This document shows, one piece after another, positions 44,362-53,479 of a stretch of DNA of 64,000 nt. The DNA lies in assembly GCF_900111825.1 (NCBI RefSeq), contig NZ_FOJM01000013.1:118133-182132 (forward strand). Reading direction: 5' to 3'. The notes beneath the pieces were generated by a model. The model made no database searches, was not told the DNA's origin, and was given only the letters and a program-made list of their open reading frames with translations. The position numbers and the translations under genes are program-made. Origin of the DNA: Pedobacter suwonensis. GTDB lineage: Bacteria > Bacteroidota > Bacteroidia > Sphingobacteriales > Sphingobacteriaceae. How positions within the stretch are numbered: the stretch's first letter is position 1; each line of letters starts with the position of its first letter.

Positions 44362-44391
44362 TAACACCGCTATCTCATGATGGCGGTGTTA
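44362..44391. terminator. Possible bidirectional hairpin between convergent genes
   Basis: Stem TAACACCGC / GCGGTGTTA with a 12-base loop lies between the PfpI gene and the leftward flavin monooxygenase. The lack of a T-run makes intrinsic termination uncertain. A weaker hairpin AACCTT-TAAT-AAGGTT lies just upstream. Confidence 0.45.
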
Positions 44392-44452
44392 CCATCATCA
44401 TTTTAAATGGGAATAACACCAGGACATTTCTGCATTTTCACCACCTTTTATT

Positions 44453-45643
44453 TCAAATGTTTTCATCATTCCCAAAAATTTGTATGAGTTTACGGATAGA
44501 CTCTTTGCTGGGTGAAGCAAAATCCTTAATGCCTTCTACGGTCTCCCCGCAGATAGGTAAAGCTCTTGCAAACATCGATTTTTCATAAGCCATTAATGCG
44601 TCTTCAATATTTTGATACGCGCCGTTGGTCAGGCAATCGCTTAGGTCAAGCGCATCCAGCATCGCCAGATTTACACCTTCGCCGTTTGGCGGCATCAGAT
44701 GAGCGGCATCTCCTAAAACTGTAATGTTAGGTTTGGTTTGCCAACGTAGTGTTAACGGATGGTAATGGAGTGGACGGTAAGTGAAGTGTTTACAGGCGCT
44801 AAACATTGTATGAAATGCCGGATGCCAGCCATCATAAAAATTATCGAGATAATCACATACTTCCCTTGGAATACGGAAATCTATACCACTAACTTTTTCC
44901 CAGTTTTCCGGGTACATTGATGCTGCATAAAAGGTCAGGCCGCCGTCGCCCCTTGGCTGTACCATCAGCATCTTTCCCTGTCCTGCTGCCATAAGGCTTC
45001 CATTGTTGATCATGGAGTACAGCTCAGAACAAGCTGTTCGGGGGGCATCAATCTCTCCCTGAATGATGCTGGCACCCGAATACACTGACTGGATATCTGT
45101 TAGGTATTCCCTGACGCCGGAGCGATGCCCGTCACAGCCGATAACCAGATCCGAGCTGGCATGAGTGGCATTTTTGAATTGCATTTCCCATCGCCCGTCC
45201 CTGAGAGACAGGTGAATCAGCTGACTGTCCCAAACCATCGTACCCGGTAGTAACGAATCGATCAGGATATCCCTAAGGGCACCCCTGTCAATTTCGGGAC
45301 GAAAATGTTCGTCGCCGAACGTATATCGGCCACTTTGAAAATAATCATCTACTAATACATTCGCATTTTCATCTACTAACCTGAAGCTGTCTGCCCCGCG
45401 CATATATCGGGCCTTAAATGCATCCATCAGTCCCGCTGCTTCAAGCACTTTCAGTCCTGAATGATAGTGCAGGTCCACAATTGCACCCTGTACGCGTGCC
45501 TTTTGATTAAGATCTCTTTCATACACTTTCACGCGAGCACCTTTAAGCTGTAATAATCGCGCAAGGGCGAGTCCGCCAGGTCCTCCACCAACAATTGCGA
45601 TATCGAGTCCGTTTATCAAATTTATTTTTTTTAAAGTTTCCAT
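44453..45643 (-). CDS. FAD-dependent monooxygenase, TetX-like
   Basis: A 396-residue class A flavoprotein hydroxylase. The Rossmann dinucleotide motif IVGGGPGGLALARLLQLKG is at residues 16-34, DLVIGCDGHRSGVR is the second FAD motif, and VLGDAAHLMPPNGEGVNLAM is the third. The tract VYERDLNQKARVQGAIVDLHYHSG and the HLMPPNGEGVN site closely follow the arrangement in the tetracycline-inactivating TetX enzymes (about 380-390 residues). Substrate residues are not verified, so tetracycline inactivation is only a possibility; related enzymes oxidise many aromatic compounds. It is 73 bases downstream of an AraC-type regulator in the same direction. Confidence 0.88.
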   Translation of the reverse strand: METLKKINLINGLDIAIVGGGPGGLALARLLQLKGARVKVYERDLNQKARVQGAIVDLHYHSGLKVLEAAGLMDAFKARYMRGADSFRLVDENANVLVDDYFQSGRYTFGDEHFRPEIDRGALRDILIDSLLPGTMVWDSQLIHLSLRDGRWEMQFKNATHASSDLVIGCDGHRSGVREYLTDIQSVYSGASIIQGEIDAPRTACSELYSMINNGSLMAAGQGKMLMVQPRGDGGLTFYAASMYPENWEKVSGIDFRIPREVCDYLDNFYDGWHPAFHTMFSACKHFTYRPLHYHPLTLRWQTKPNITVLGDAAHLMPPNGEGVNLAMLDALDLSDCLTNGAYQNIEDALMAYEKSMFARALPICGETVEGIKDFASPSKESIRKLIQIFGNDENI

Positions 45644-45716
45644 ATGGCTTGTTTAACAGCACAAAGGAACGTCATGGAATGCGTTTAAAGAATGTCTACA
45701 AGGCGTAAGTATAGGA

Positions 45717-46574
45717 CTATCCGCGGTTTTTATTCCGGAAGTATAACGGTTTTGATCCGGTTACTTTTACAAACAACCTTATGAAATAGGAATAATCATC
45801 ATAACCAAGTTCATTTGCGATCTCTTTTACTGATTTGTCTGAATGATAAAGAAGCCTTTTAGCTTCCAGCATTACGCGTTGTTGGATATTGTTTGAAAGC
45901 GATTGACCTGTAGCAGTCTTTATACATTCATTGAGATATGAAACAGAGATGTTCAGGAAATCTGCATACAATGCCGGACGCTTTACGGTTTTGTAACGAA
46001 GGTCTAATTCCTTTCTGAAGGCTCTGGCTACGATATTAAACCTGGTGCGGTTTTCAGTGAGGCTGGATTGGGCCTGATATAGTGAACTGGTGAGTGCGGC
46101 CAGGCTATTAATGCTCTCTATCAATGTGGAACGATATAAGTTTTCGTCAGGTTTTGTGTAAAGGGTATGAGATAGACCAGCCACCTGCAAAAAAATGGCA
46201 AGTGTTTCATTGCTCAGTGATAAAACACTTGCCGGCATCAGCTCGTTTAACATCCTTAGGTTCTCAGGATGGAGGTTTTCCTCCGCGATAATCCAGGTAC
46301 TGAGTTCGGCTTTTTCAAATGCGATGAGTCGGTGAACCTGACTCGGATGGAGGTAGATGATTGCAGGAGCCTGAATGCTGTAGATTTGAAAATCTATCTC
46401 AATATTGGTGATTCCTTTTTCCTGCAATATAAAGGTATAGCCATCATCACGATGGGGCCTGCTAACCTGCTCATTGTCAGGGAACCCATCAAAGTGTTTT
46501 CTTAACATCATGATGCCACGGCTGGTGCCATTTGGTAAAACGTTAACCGGGATGTGTTGTGCTCTTTTTGCCAT
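45717..46574 (-). CDS. AraC-family transcription regulator
   Basis: A 285-residue regulator with a cupin-like N-terminal sensing domain (residues about 20-120, DGYTFILQEKGITNIEIDF) and a C-terminal double helix-turn-helix (about 185-285; YADFLNISVSYLNECIKTATG, then SVKEIANELGYDDYSYFIRLFVKVTG). The signature GYDDYSYFIRLFKK-like element is intact. It lies upstream of the TetX-like monooxygenase on the same strand and probably controls it in response to a small molecule. Neither inducer nor binding site is evident. Confidence 0.92.
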   Translation of the reverse strand: MAKRAQHIPVNVLPNGTSRGIMMLRKHFDGFPDNEQVSRPHRDDGYTFILQEKGITNIEIDFQIYSIQAPAIIYLHPSQVHRLIAFEKAELSTWIIAEENLHPENLRMLNELMPASVLSLSNETLAIFLQVAGLSHTLYTKPDENLYRSTLIESINSLAALTSSLYQAQSSLTENRTRFNIVARAFRKELDLRYKTVKRPALYADFLNISVSYLNECIKTATGQSLSNNIQQRVMLEAKRLLYHSDKSVKEIANELGYDDYSYFIRLFVKVTGSKPLYFRNKNRG

Positions 46575-46728
46575 AGCCAGAATAAAACAAAGATATTAGA
46601 AATTTAGATCAAAAGCTTTATGCTGGCATTGTTGATCAGTATAGGTAAATGTTGTGGAATCCATCGGGTGAAGTTATTTTTTAGGTGTATTGATGCAACC
46701 AATCTGATTGGTTTATCATCTCGTTAAT

Positions 46729-48402
46729 ATGGAAATAACAATACATCTTTTCAAAAAACTATATTTCACGTTACTAGCGCTGTTTATCTTCATTAATGCA
46801 AACGCACAATACATATTAACCGGTGTTGTAAAAGATTCCAACCAGCAACCCGTTCCGCATTGCTCAATAGGTATTAAAAATAGTAAAGTCGGTACTGTAG
46901 CCAGTGTCGACGGTATGTTTAAACTGGTTATCCCGGATAGCTTATCACAAAGTCCTGTAATCTTCAGCGCCGTTGGTTTTAATGACCGGCAAGTTGGGCG
47001 TTCAGAATTCAAACCCGGGATGTTGGTTACCCTTAAAGAAAAGGTTTTTGATATGGCTGAAGTGGTTATAAAAGGGAACAAAATGAAGGAGCAGCTTATA
47101 GGGCAGCGATCCAGACCGATGATAACTTTTTCCAGAATGTTTGACAAAAATGTTCCAAGTATTGAACAGGGAAATATTTTTGAGATCTATAATCAGACTG
47201 TACTTAAAGCTTATAACTTTTACATTATCCCCAGCTCAAAATACGCTTCTATTACCTTAAAGTTTAATTTATATGCGGTAAAAAATAATTTACCAGACAG
47301 CAATCTTTTAAGAAAACTTATTACCTATCGGACTACTTCTGTAGGCTGGCAAAAAATAGATCTTGCACCATATCATCTGAATTTTGAAGGTTTGGATCAG
47401 ATTGCCGTAACCCTGCAGCTTGTTGATTATGTGCCAGACAGTAGTGGAAATTTTATTTTTGGGGTTTCAGCAAAAAAGACCCTGGCTAAGGATCTTCTTT
47501 TCCGATATCAAAAACAGGGAAACTGGGAAACAAGTGCGGGAACGTTTATTGCTAATCTGGATATCCGATACCAGAAAGGAGGGGAAAACCTAAAGCGGCA
47601 GGAAAATTCATTGGCTGATAACAGTCCGGATATTGCGATGTTAGCAGATTACTATCAGCACAAGCAGGAATCCATTAAAAGCGGCTACGGAAGGAATAAG
47701 AGAGGTAGTTATATTGATCTTGGTGATGCAAGAATTTACACTGAACAGTATGGTAAAGGAGAACCGTTGATACTTTTACATGGAAATAATGGAAGCATAG
47801 CAGATTTTTATCGTCAAATACCCTTTTTTGCAAAGCACTTCAGGGTTATCGCCATTGATACCAGAAGCCAGGGAAGGAGTACTGATTTATCTGAAGAGCC
47901 ATATAGTTATGACAAATTTGCTAACGATTTATACAAAGTACTTACCGCGTTGGATTTGAAAAAAGTGAATATCATTGGCTGGAGCGACGGAGGGAATACC
48001 GCAGTAAGTTTTAATCTGGCACATCCGGATATGGTCAGCAAAATTGTAACCATAGGTGCCAACCTTTATCCGTCTGGTGTTTCAGACAGTTTGATGGCCT
48101 CTTTTAAACATCAGTTACTGGCGAAAGTCCCAGGCCAAAACCTCAGATTGATTCAGCTAATGTTGGCGGAACCTAATATGACTCCTGAACAATTGCAGCA
48201 AATCGAAAATCCTGTATTAGTTGTTGCTGGCAGTAACGATGTAATTAAAGCCGAGCATACTAAGCTCATTGCAGCCAGTATTGCTAAATCCCAGCTGGAA
48301 ATCGTGCCGAATGCCACACATTATGTGCCATTTGAGCGACCAGATTACTTGAACAGACTTATTCTTAACTTTTTAGCTCCTCCGTTCAAAAAGGATAAGT
48401 AA
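46729..48402 (+). CDS. Exported alpha/beta hydrolase with N-terminal CarboxypepD_reg-like domain
   Basis: A 557-residue exported protein. The start at ATG 46729 yields signal peptide MEITIHLFKKLYFTLLALFIFINANAQ split into a charged and hydrophobic part; an earlier frame opening at 46708 adds seven residues. Residues about 30-105 are a CarboxypepD_reg-like (carboxypeptidase-regulatory) module (ILTGVVKDSNQQPVPHCSIGIKNS), normally found on TonB receptors. After an uncharacterised middle part comes an alpha/beta hydrolase: LILLHGNNGSIADF (oxyanion), nucleophile Ser in GWSDGGN, acid Asp in AGSNDVI and His in NATHYVPF. The combination places the hydrolase in the periplasm or at the surface. Substrate unknown. 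Confidence 0.85.
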   Translation: MEITIHLFKKLYFTLLALFIFINANAQYILTGVVKDSNQQPVPHCSIGIKNSKVGTVASVDGMFKLVIPDSLSQSPVIFSAVGFNDRQVGRSEFKPGMLVTLKEKVFDMAEVVIKGNKMKEQLIGQRSRPMITFSRMFDKNVPSIEQGNIFEIYNQTVLKAYNFYIIPSSKYASITLKFNLYAVKNNLPDSNLLRKLITYRTTSVGWQKIDLAPYHLNFEGLDQIAVTLQLVDYVPDSSGNFIFGVSAKKTLAKDLLFRYQKQGNWETSAGTFIANLDIRYQKGGENLKRQENSLADNSPDIAMLADYYQHKQESIKSGYGRNKRGSYIDLGDARIYTEQYGKGEPLILLHGNNGSIADFYRQIPFFAKHFRVIAIDTRSQGRSTDLSEEPYSYDKFANDLYKVLTALDLKKVNIIGWSDGGNTAVSFNLAHPDMVSKIVTIGANLYPSGVSDSLMASFKHQLLAKVPGQNLRLIQLMLAEPNMTPEQLQQIENPVLVVAGSNDVIKAEHTKLIAASIAKSQLEIVPNATHYVPFERPDYLNRLILNFLAPPFKKDK

Positions 48403-48526
48403 TATCAATTGATTGATCATTAAAATGCAGTTATTGGCTTTTGTATTTTGTTTTCATGTACAAAGAAGCACAATTAGGTATAGAGGAGAACTATAGGAAA
48501 CGAGTGTTAAAACCCAATACTCTGAT

Positions 48527-48685
48527 ATGGCAAAAACAACATCTTCATTATCAAATTACGCAGGTTTACCAGGCTTTTTTTTCCGCTACCTGAACAACAA
48601 CAGGGATCACGCCGGGCAGTTCGCTAAAAATCCGATGGTGCAGATTATTATCGGGCAGGAAAACGTTTACAGTGGTAACTATTAA
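48527..48685 (+). CDS. Small protein of unknown function (52 residues)
   Basis: A short open frame encoding MAKTTSSLSNYAGLPGFFF and ending QENVYSGNY. It has a plausible start in a 380-base gap between two same-strand genes. Its Asn, Tyr and Phe content is unlike a random frame. No homologue comes to mind, so it may also be the remnant of a longer gene. Confidence 0.4.
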   Translation: MAKTTSSLSNYAGLPGFFFRYLNNNRDHAGQFAKNPMVQIIIGQENVYSGNY

Positions 48686-48782
48686 GTCCATTCTTCACAG
48701 GATTAACGAATTTAAATGAAAATAATTTGAACAAAGGCCATTTTAGCCTTGTTGCTTTAAGCAAACATCAAAATATTTTACC

Positions 48783-49682
48783 ATGAAAAATGAACAAAAT
48801 ACAACATTAAAGAATCCGTTGGAGCAATATCCTAAACCTCCCTTTCAGCGCCAGCCACAGCAACCTCCCGGGCTGGCCAGTAAAATGAGCCCTCAACCAG
48901 ATCATGGTGAGGAAAGTTACCGTGGTTCGGGCAGGTTGAAGGGCAGAAAAGCTTTAATCACAGGCGGAGATTCTGGTATTGGCCGGGCAGCAGCCATAGC
49001 CTATGCACGTGAAGGTGCTGATGTGGTAATCAATTACCTGCCTGAAGAGCAGACTGATGCCGATGAAGTAGTTCAGCTTATTACCGATGCCGGGCAAAAA
49101 GCATACGCTATCCCTGGTGATATTACCAACAGCGAATTTTGCAAGCAATTGGTCAATGACGCGGTAGAAAAACTGGGCGGTCTGGATATATTGGTAAATA
49201 ATGCTGGTAAACAACAGGCGGTTGACTCACTTTCTGAATTAAGTGAAGAGCAATTTGATGCCACGATGAAAACCAATATTTATGCTCCGTTCTGGATTAC
49301 CAAAGCTGCATTACCACATTTAAAACCTGGATCGGTGATTATATCAACCAGTTCAGTACAGGCATACGACCCTTCAGAAAACCTCTTTGACTATGCACAG
49401 ACAAAAGCAGCCAATGTGGCTTTCGTAAAATCTTTATCAAAACAACTTGGCCCTAAAGGCATTCGTGTAAATGGCGTGGCACCGGGCCCCGTATGGACTC
49501 CGCTGCAAACCAGTGGCGGCCAACCACAGGATGCAATTGAAAAGTTTGGCGAACAAACGCCTTTAGCGCGGCCAGGCCAGCCAGCAGAGTTGGCATCAAT
49601 TTATGTGCAATTGGCAGATGATAGCGCAAGTTACGCAACCGGACAGATTTACGGTGCCGCTGGTGGAAGCGGGCATCCTTAA
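48783..49682 (+). CDS. Short-chain dehydrogenase/reductase, general-stress type
   Basis: A 299-residue SDR oxidoreductase. After a Pro/Gln-rich N-terminal tail (residues 1-50) typical of the YghA/YhxC/YhdF group comes the cofactor motif TGGDSGIGRAAAIAYA, then NNAGKQQ, the catalytic Ser in STSSVQAYD, and YAQTKAANVAF with Tyr and Lys. The end GQIYGAAGGSGHP is also typical. The Asp-free position after the second strand (VVINYLPEEQTDAD) suggests NADP(H), but this is weak. Members are induced by salt or general stress in other bacteria. Monocistronic; substrate unknown. Confidence 0.92.
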   Translation: MKNEQNTTLKNPLEQYPKPPFQRQPQQPPGLASKMSPQPDHGEESYRGSGRLKGRKALITGGDSGIGRAAAIAYAREGADVVINYLPEEQTDADEVVQLITDAGQKAYAIPGDITNSEFCKQLVNDAVEKLGGLDILVNNAGKQQAVDSLSELSEEQFDATMKTNIYAPFWITKAALPHLKPGSVIISTSSVQAYDPSENLFDYAQTKAANVAFVKSLSKQLGPKGIRVNGVAPGPVWTPLQTSGGQPQDAIEKFGEQTPLARPGQPAELASIYVQLADDSASYATGQIYGAAGGSGHP

Positions 49683-50093
49683 TAGATCAACGCGCATCCT
49701 GAGGGATAAATTATTGCATAAACATTAATGTAAGCGATATGATCGTCATCTCTACCGCAGTGGAGAGATCTTTTAATTTGATTTCGGTCACTTAATCCAA
49801 AGATCTTTCCACTTCGCGTTGCTACGGAGATGACGATTCTTTTGTTGGGGCCGTCAATGGTCGCTTGGAGCAATTTTTAAAATGTTTTAAGAGGTTTTGA
49901 TATTTTGTTAAGCTTGGCCTCGCTCAGCCTGAACAATTTAAGTTACAACCTTATTTTCTCCCAAATACATTTTATCAGAAGTGGAATGCCGCACTTTTGT
50001 AAACGTCGTAATCTTAATTTCTTAAAAAAATAAATCGTTAATTAACAGGTGATTATATGCTTTGTAAAAACAATTTGGCGAAAAACCAATTAT
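49683..50093. other. Intergenic stretch containing a palindromic repeat
   Basis: Apart from the repeat at 49744-49835 there is no recognisable gene in these 411 bases. A short leftward frame through the repeat is not credible. Confidence 0.45.
49744..49835. repeat. Palindromic intergenic repeat with CGTCATCTC ends
   Basis: The ends CGTCATCTC (49744-49752) and GAGATGACG (49827-49835) are perfect inverted repeats. Inside, CAGTGGAGAGATCTTT is the near-complement of AAAGATCTTTCCACTTC, so the 92-base unit can fold into one long, imperfect hairpin. Its build parallels the CGTCATTCCC element near 18.2 kb, though the sequence differs. Confidence 0.6.
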
Positions 50094-51629
50094 ATGAGCA
50101 TGAACAATAAACAAGTACCTAAACTTTTGAGAAGCCTATTGATGCTTTTACCATGTTTGATACTAATGGAGGCCTGTAACAAGCCTAAATCAAAAACTGG
50201 TGCCGAACTAACCAAAATTACTGGCATTAAATTATACAAAGACCTTGATGCTGAGGTGTTGAGCGATAAATTGAAAGCGGCGTTAAGCAAAAGAGGGAAA
50301 TCGATGTCGAACCCAAAATTTACGGAGCAAATTTATGAGCAGGCAGATTACCAACCGGTTTTAATAGCTAAATTTCTTCCCGACAGTGGATTAAAAAATG
50401 CAGCGAAAAAGATTAGTGCGACAGAAGAACACGGTCTTTCGGCTGAAAACTTCCAGGCCGCTAAATTAAACGCCGCGTTAGAGAAAATTTACTCCAAAAC
50501 AGAGGTAAATACGATTGATAAAGCTTATGATGCGGTTATTGATCTCGAATTGATTGCAAGTGGCGCTATTACCGATTATACGGCGGCTATGCAATACGGA
50601 ATAGTAAGCCCCAGAAAAATATTTGCACAATTTTACACCAAGGTACTCAGACCAGATTCCATTTCGTTTAAAAAGCCATATCAAACCAGTAACATCACAG
50701 CTTTTTTAGATAGTATCCAACCCAAATCTGAAGCCTATAGAATGCTACAGACTGCGCTGAGTCAAAAAATTACCGCTCCTGGTCATTCTGCTGAAGAAAC
50801 GAAGCGAATTATAAAAGTAAATATGGAACGCCTGAGATGGCACACTGCCAAACAGGAAGATAAATATGTATGGGTAAATATCCCGGCTTTTGAACTTCAG
50901 GTAATGGAAAAACAAAAACCGGTTTTAAGCATGAAAGTATGTGTGGGGGAAGGTCGCAATACCGGACAGTCAACCCCTTTAACTGAATATGATGAAAATG
51001 ACCTGAAAAAAGACCGGGCATTTAATCGGGAAACTCCTCAACTGAAAAGTATGATCCATAGTGTGCAGGTTAATCCGGTTTGGAATATCCCTGAAAGTAT
51101 AGCCAGTAATGAAATTGTGAAGTATGCCTCTCAAGACCGTTATTATTTAAGCAACAAAAATATTGATGTTTTTTATAAAGGAAAAAAGGTTGAGGATACG
51201 GAGACTATCGACTGGTCTGCACCTGATGTAGGAAAAACCTATACCTTCAAGCAGCAGCCGGGCGCCGACAATTCGTTGGGTAAAATCAAATTCCTTTTTA
51301 ATAACCAAAGCAGTGTCTACCTGCATGATACACCAGCCCAAGCTGCCTTTAACCTGGCTGTGAGGGCGGTAAGCCATGGTTGTGTCAGGCTGGAAAAACC
51401 TCTGGAACTTGCCAGGGTGCTTTTTGGCCCAGGCGGAAAATTCGATAAAATTAAAGAAGGTATGCAAAGCAAAGATCCAAAAGCCGAAAACATTTCTCTT
51501 CCCAAACAGGTTGCGGTATACCTGGTCTACTTTACCTGCTGGAAAGATTCAAGTAGCGGTAAGCTGATGTTTGCCAACGATATTTATGGTCAGGATGCTG
51601 TACTTTATACGCACTTGAATAAGGCTTAG
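50094..51629 (+). CDS. L,D-transpeptidase, YcbB (LdtD)-like lipoprotein
   Basis: A 511-residue exported enzyme that should make 3-3 (meso-DAP) cross-links in peptidoglycan. The signal peptide ends in a lipobox (CLILMEAC). A scaffold with a substrate-binding part lies at about residues 40-250, followed by the YkuD catalytic domain with HDTPAQAAF and SHGCVRLEKPLELARVLF, in which the catalytic Cys and the His/Ser/Gly context are intact. The length fits the YcbB type rather than the short Ldt type. The start is ATG 50094 or the next ATG 50100. The gene runs tail to tail with a second L,D-transpeptidase; their stop codons overlap. Confidence 0.92.
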   Translation: MSMNNKQVPKLLRSLLMLLPCLILMEACNKPKSKTGAELTKITGIKLYKDLDAEVLSDKLKAALSKRGKSMSNPKFTEQIYEQADYQPVLIAKFLPDSGLKNAAKKISATEEHGLSAENFQAAKLNAALEKIYSKTEVNTIDKAYDAVIDLELIASGAITDYTAAMQYGIVSPRKIFAQFYTKVLRPDSISFKKPYQTSNITAFLDSIQPKSEAYRMLQTALSQKITAPGHSAEETKRIIKVNMERLRWHTAKQEDKYVWVNIPAFELQVMEKQKPVLSMKVCVGEGRNTGQSTPLTEYDENDLKKDRAFNRETPQLKSMIHSVQVNPVWNIPESIASNEIVKYASQDRYYLSNKNIDVFYKGKKVEDTETIDWSAPDVGKTYTFKQQPGADNSLGKIKFLFNNQSSVYLHDTPAQAAFNLAVRAVSHGCVRLEKPLELARVLFGPGGKFDKIKEGMQSKDPKAENISLPKQVAVYLVYFTCWKDSSSGKLMFANDIYGQDAVLYTHLNKA

Positions 51630-52420
51630 TCCATGTGGAACTGGCCCTCATCAGTATTATTGTTCAGGGCTGGTAGCGCAGCCAGTGCGGCCTGCTTCTC
51701 GTCCAGGTAACGGGAAGCATATTTTTCTGCACTTTTATTGATGAAAAGCACGCTTCCTTCGCCCATTGCACTGATCAATTGATCGGATAGTTTAGGATTC
51801 ACCGCCGGACAACCCTGGCTGCGTCCTAAACGCCCTAAAGCCTCAATGGTACCCTGGCTTACATATGGTGCACCGTGAATAACAATGGAACGCATCCTCG
51901 CATTATCATTATAGCCCGCATCCATACCATCTAAGCGAAGCGATCTTCCATGGGCGCCTACGTATTCTTCACCGGTAACGTAAAAGCCGATACTGCTGCT
52001 ATACGAATCGTTTTGGTTGGAAAATGTTACCGTTTCATCTTCACCACTGCGCTGCCCATGTGCCACCCAGGTATTTAATACAATTTGCATTTTACTTAAG
52101 TCTAACACATAAAGCCTTTTTCTGGTGCTTTTTTGATCAAAATCGGCAATACTTAAAAGTGCATGCTCAGACAATCTACCAGCTTCCTTAAGGTTATAAT
52201 ATCCTGTAAGTGCTTTTTCAAAAACAGGGTAGGTCAAACCAGAATCCTTTAAATGAACCTGGTTATAAAGTGATTTTACATACGCAGCATAACTCGGTTT
52301 AATTGGGGTTGAAACCCTGGCAACAGTTTTTAGATGCCCTGTTTTTTTACCACTCGTAGCCAATAAGAAAAAGCTTAATGATAAAATGATGCAGAAGATG
52401 CCCAGAATATATTTTCTCAT
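51626..52420 (-). CDS. L,D-transpeptidase-family protein with YkuD_2-like catalytic domain
   Basis: A 264-residue exported or membrane-anchored protein (N-terminal hydrophobic helix SFFLLATSG at about 12-25). The catalytic motif is SIVIHGAPYVS with RSQGCPAVN later, so the HxG...GxxxGCP layout of the YkuD_2 group is present. It is shorter than the YcbB-type enzyme it faces and lacks a visible LysM or PG-binding domain. It probably processes or cross-links peptidoglycan or lipoprotein attachment sites. Its TAA overlaps the TAG of the convergent L,D-transpeptidase, so the two genes share no room for a terminator. Confidence 0.86.
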   Translation of the reverse strand: MRKYILGIFCIILSLSFFLLATSGKKTGHLKTVARVSTPIKPSYAAYVKSLYNQVHLKDSGLTYPVFEKALTGYYNLKEAGRLSEHALLSIADFDQKSTRKRLYVLDLSKMQIVLNTWVAHGQRSGEDETVTFSNQNDSYSSSIGFYVTGEEYVGAHGRSLRLDGMDAGYNDNARMRSIVIHGAPYVSQGTIEALGRLGRSQGCPAVNPKLSDQLISAMGEGSVLFINKSAEKYASRYLDEKQAALAALPALNNNTDEGQFHMD

Positions 52421-52657
52421 AGATAACTAGTTGAAATGATTTAAGTAGGGCTTTTTTGCTATAGGCTGTTTGGATTTGATATGTAACAAATATACGACAT
52501 TGGTAAGCGATTTGCCAAAATAAGCAAAATGCTGACAATCATATGATGATGATAAAAATCGGTCCGGTGTTTTAAAATACTTCCTGTCTATTATTTAAAT
52601 AATGTTTACGACCAGATTCTGCTAAACTTTTTGACCTTCGTAACGGTTAACTATAAT

Positions 52658-53479
52658 ATGGATATCTCACTGGTTACGATCGTTAAAAACCGACGTACTG
52701 CACTCGTTAATATGGTTCGTGGATTGGAACGCTGCACACCAAAACCCGCTGAACTCGTGGTTATACATATGAATGAGGAACCCTATCAAATGCCATCCTC
52801 AACTTTTCCTGTCAAACAGCAAGTGGTGAACAGTGTGCATCAACTACCGCTGGCAGCGGCAAGAAATGCTGCGGTTTCACTAGCATCTTGTGATCAGGTA
52901 ATATTTCTCGATGCTGACTGTATCCCGGCACCAGATTTTCTTTCTCTTTATATTGAAGCTTTTTCCAGCGCTGATTCACTTATTTCCGGTCGTGTTCGTT
53001 ATTTAACCGCTAAGGCGATGGAAAAAAATGACCTTTTCGAACGTCTGATGGAATATAGCATAGCAGATCCCATACGTGAAAATATTGATCAATATCCTTA
53101 TGAACTTTTTTGGTCGCTTAATTTTGGCTGTAGGAAAACCACTTTTAAGGAAATTGGCGGATTTGATGAGCTTTTTATCGGTTATGGGGCAGAAGATACC
53201 GACTTCGCTTTTTCCGCTAAAGCAAAAGCAATATCGATGATTACTATAAGCGCAACAGCCTTCCATCAATATCATCCAAGTTACGACCCTCCAATGAACC
53301 ATCTTCTAGACATCATCAGCAATGCAAAGGCTTTTCGGGAAAAATGGGGTCTCTGGCCTATGGAAGGCTGGCTAAGCAAGTTTGAACGCGCGGGATTAAT
53401 CAAATGGTCTAAAGATAGTCTTGAATTAAAGCGCATGCCTTCAGCCCCGGAAATTGAAACTGCGCTTAAATTAACTTAG
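52658..53479 (+). CDS. Family 2-like glycosyltransferase
   Basis: A 273-residue soluble GT-A-fold protein. The start at ATG 52658 gives MDISLVTIVKNRRTALVNMVRG, the standard first strand; an earlier frame opening adds nine residues. The metal-binding region is VIFLDADCIPAPDFL (DAD). The acceptor-side part WSLNFGCRKTTFKEIGGFDE and GYGAEDTDFAFSA is the pattern of the GT2 group with galactosyltransferase-like C-terminal half. It ends overlapping the stop of the leftward glycosyltransferase. It may build a surface glycan with its two neighbours. Confidence 0.9.
   Translation: MDISLVTIVKNRRTALVNMVRGLERCTPKPAELVVIHMNEEPYQMPSSTFPVKQQVVNSVHQLPLAAARNAAVSLASCDQVIFLDADCIPAPDFLSLYIEAFSSADSLISGRVRYLTAKAMEKNDLFERLMEYSIADPIRENIDQYPYELFWSLNFGCRKTTFKEIGGFDELFIGYGAEDTDFAFSAKAKAISMITISATAFHQYHPSYDPPMNHLLDIISNAKAFREKWGLWPMEGWLSKFERAGLIKWSKDSLELKRMPSAPEIETALKLT

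Noticed and set aside
49679..49873. 64-codon leftward frame after the SDR gene
   Set aside because: It is created by the palindromic repeat at 49744-49835.
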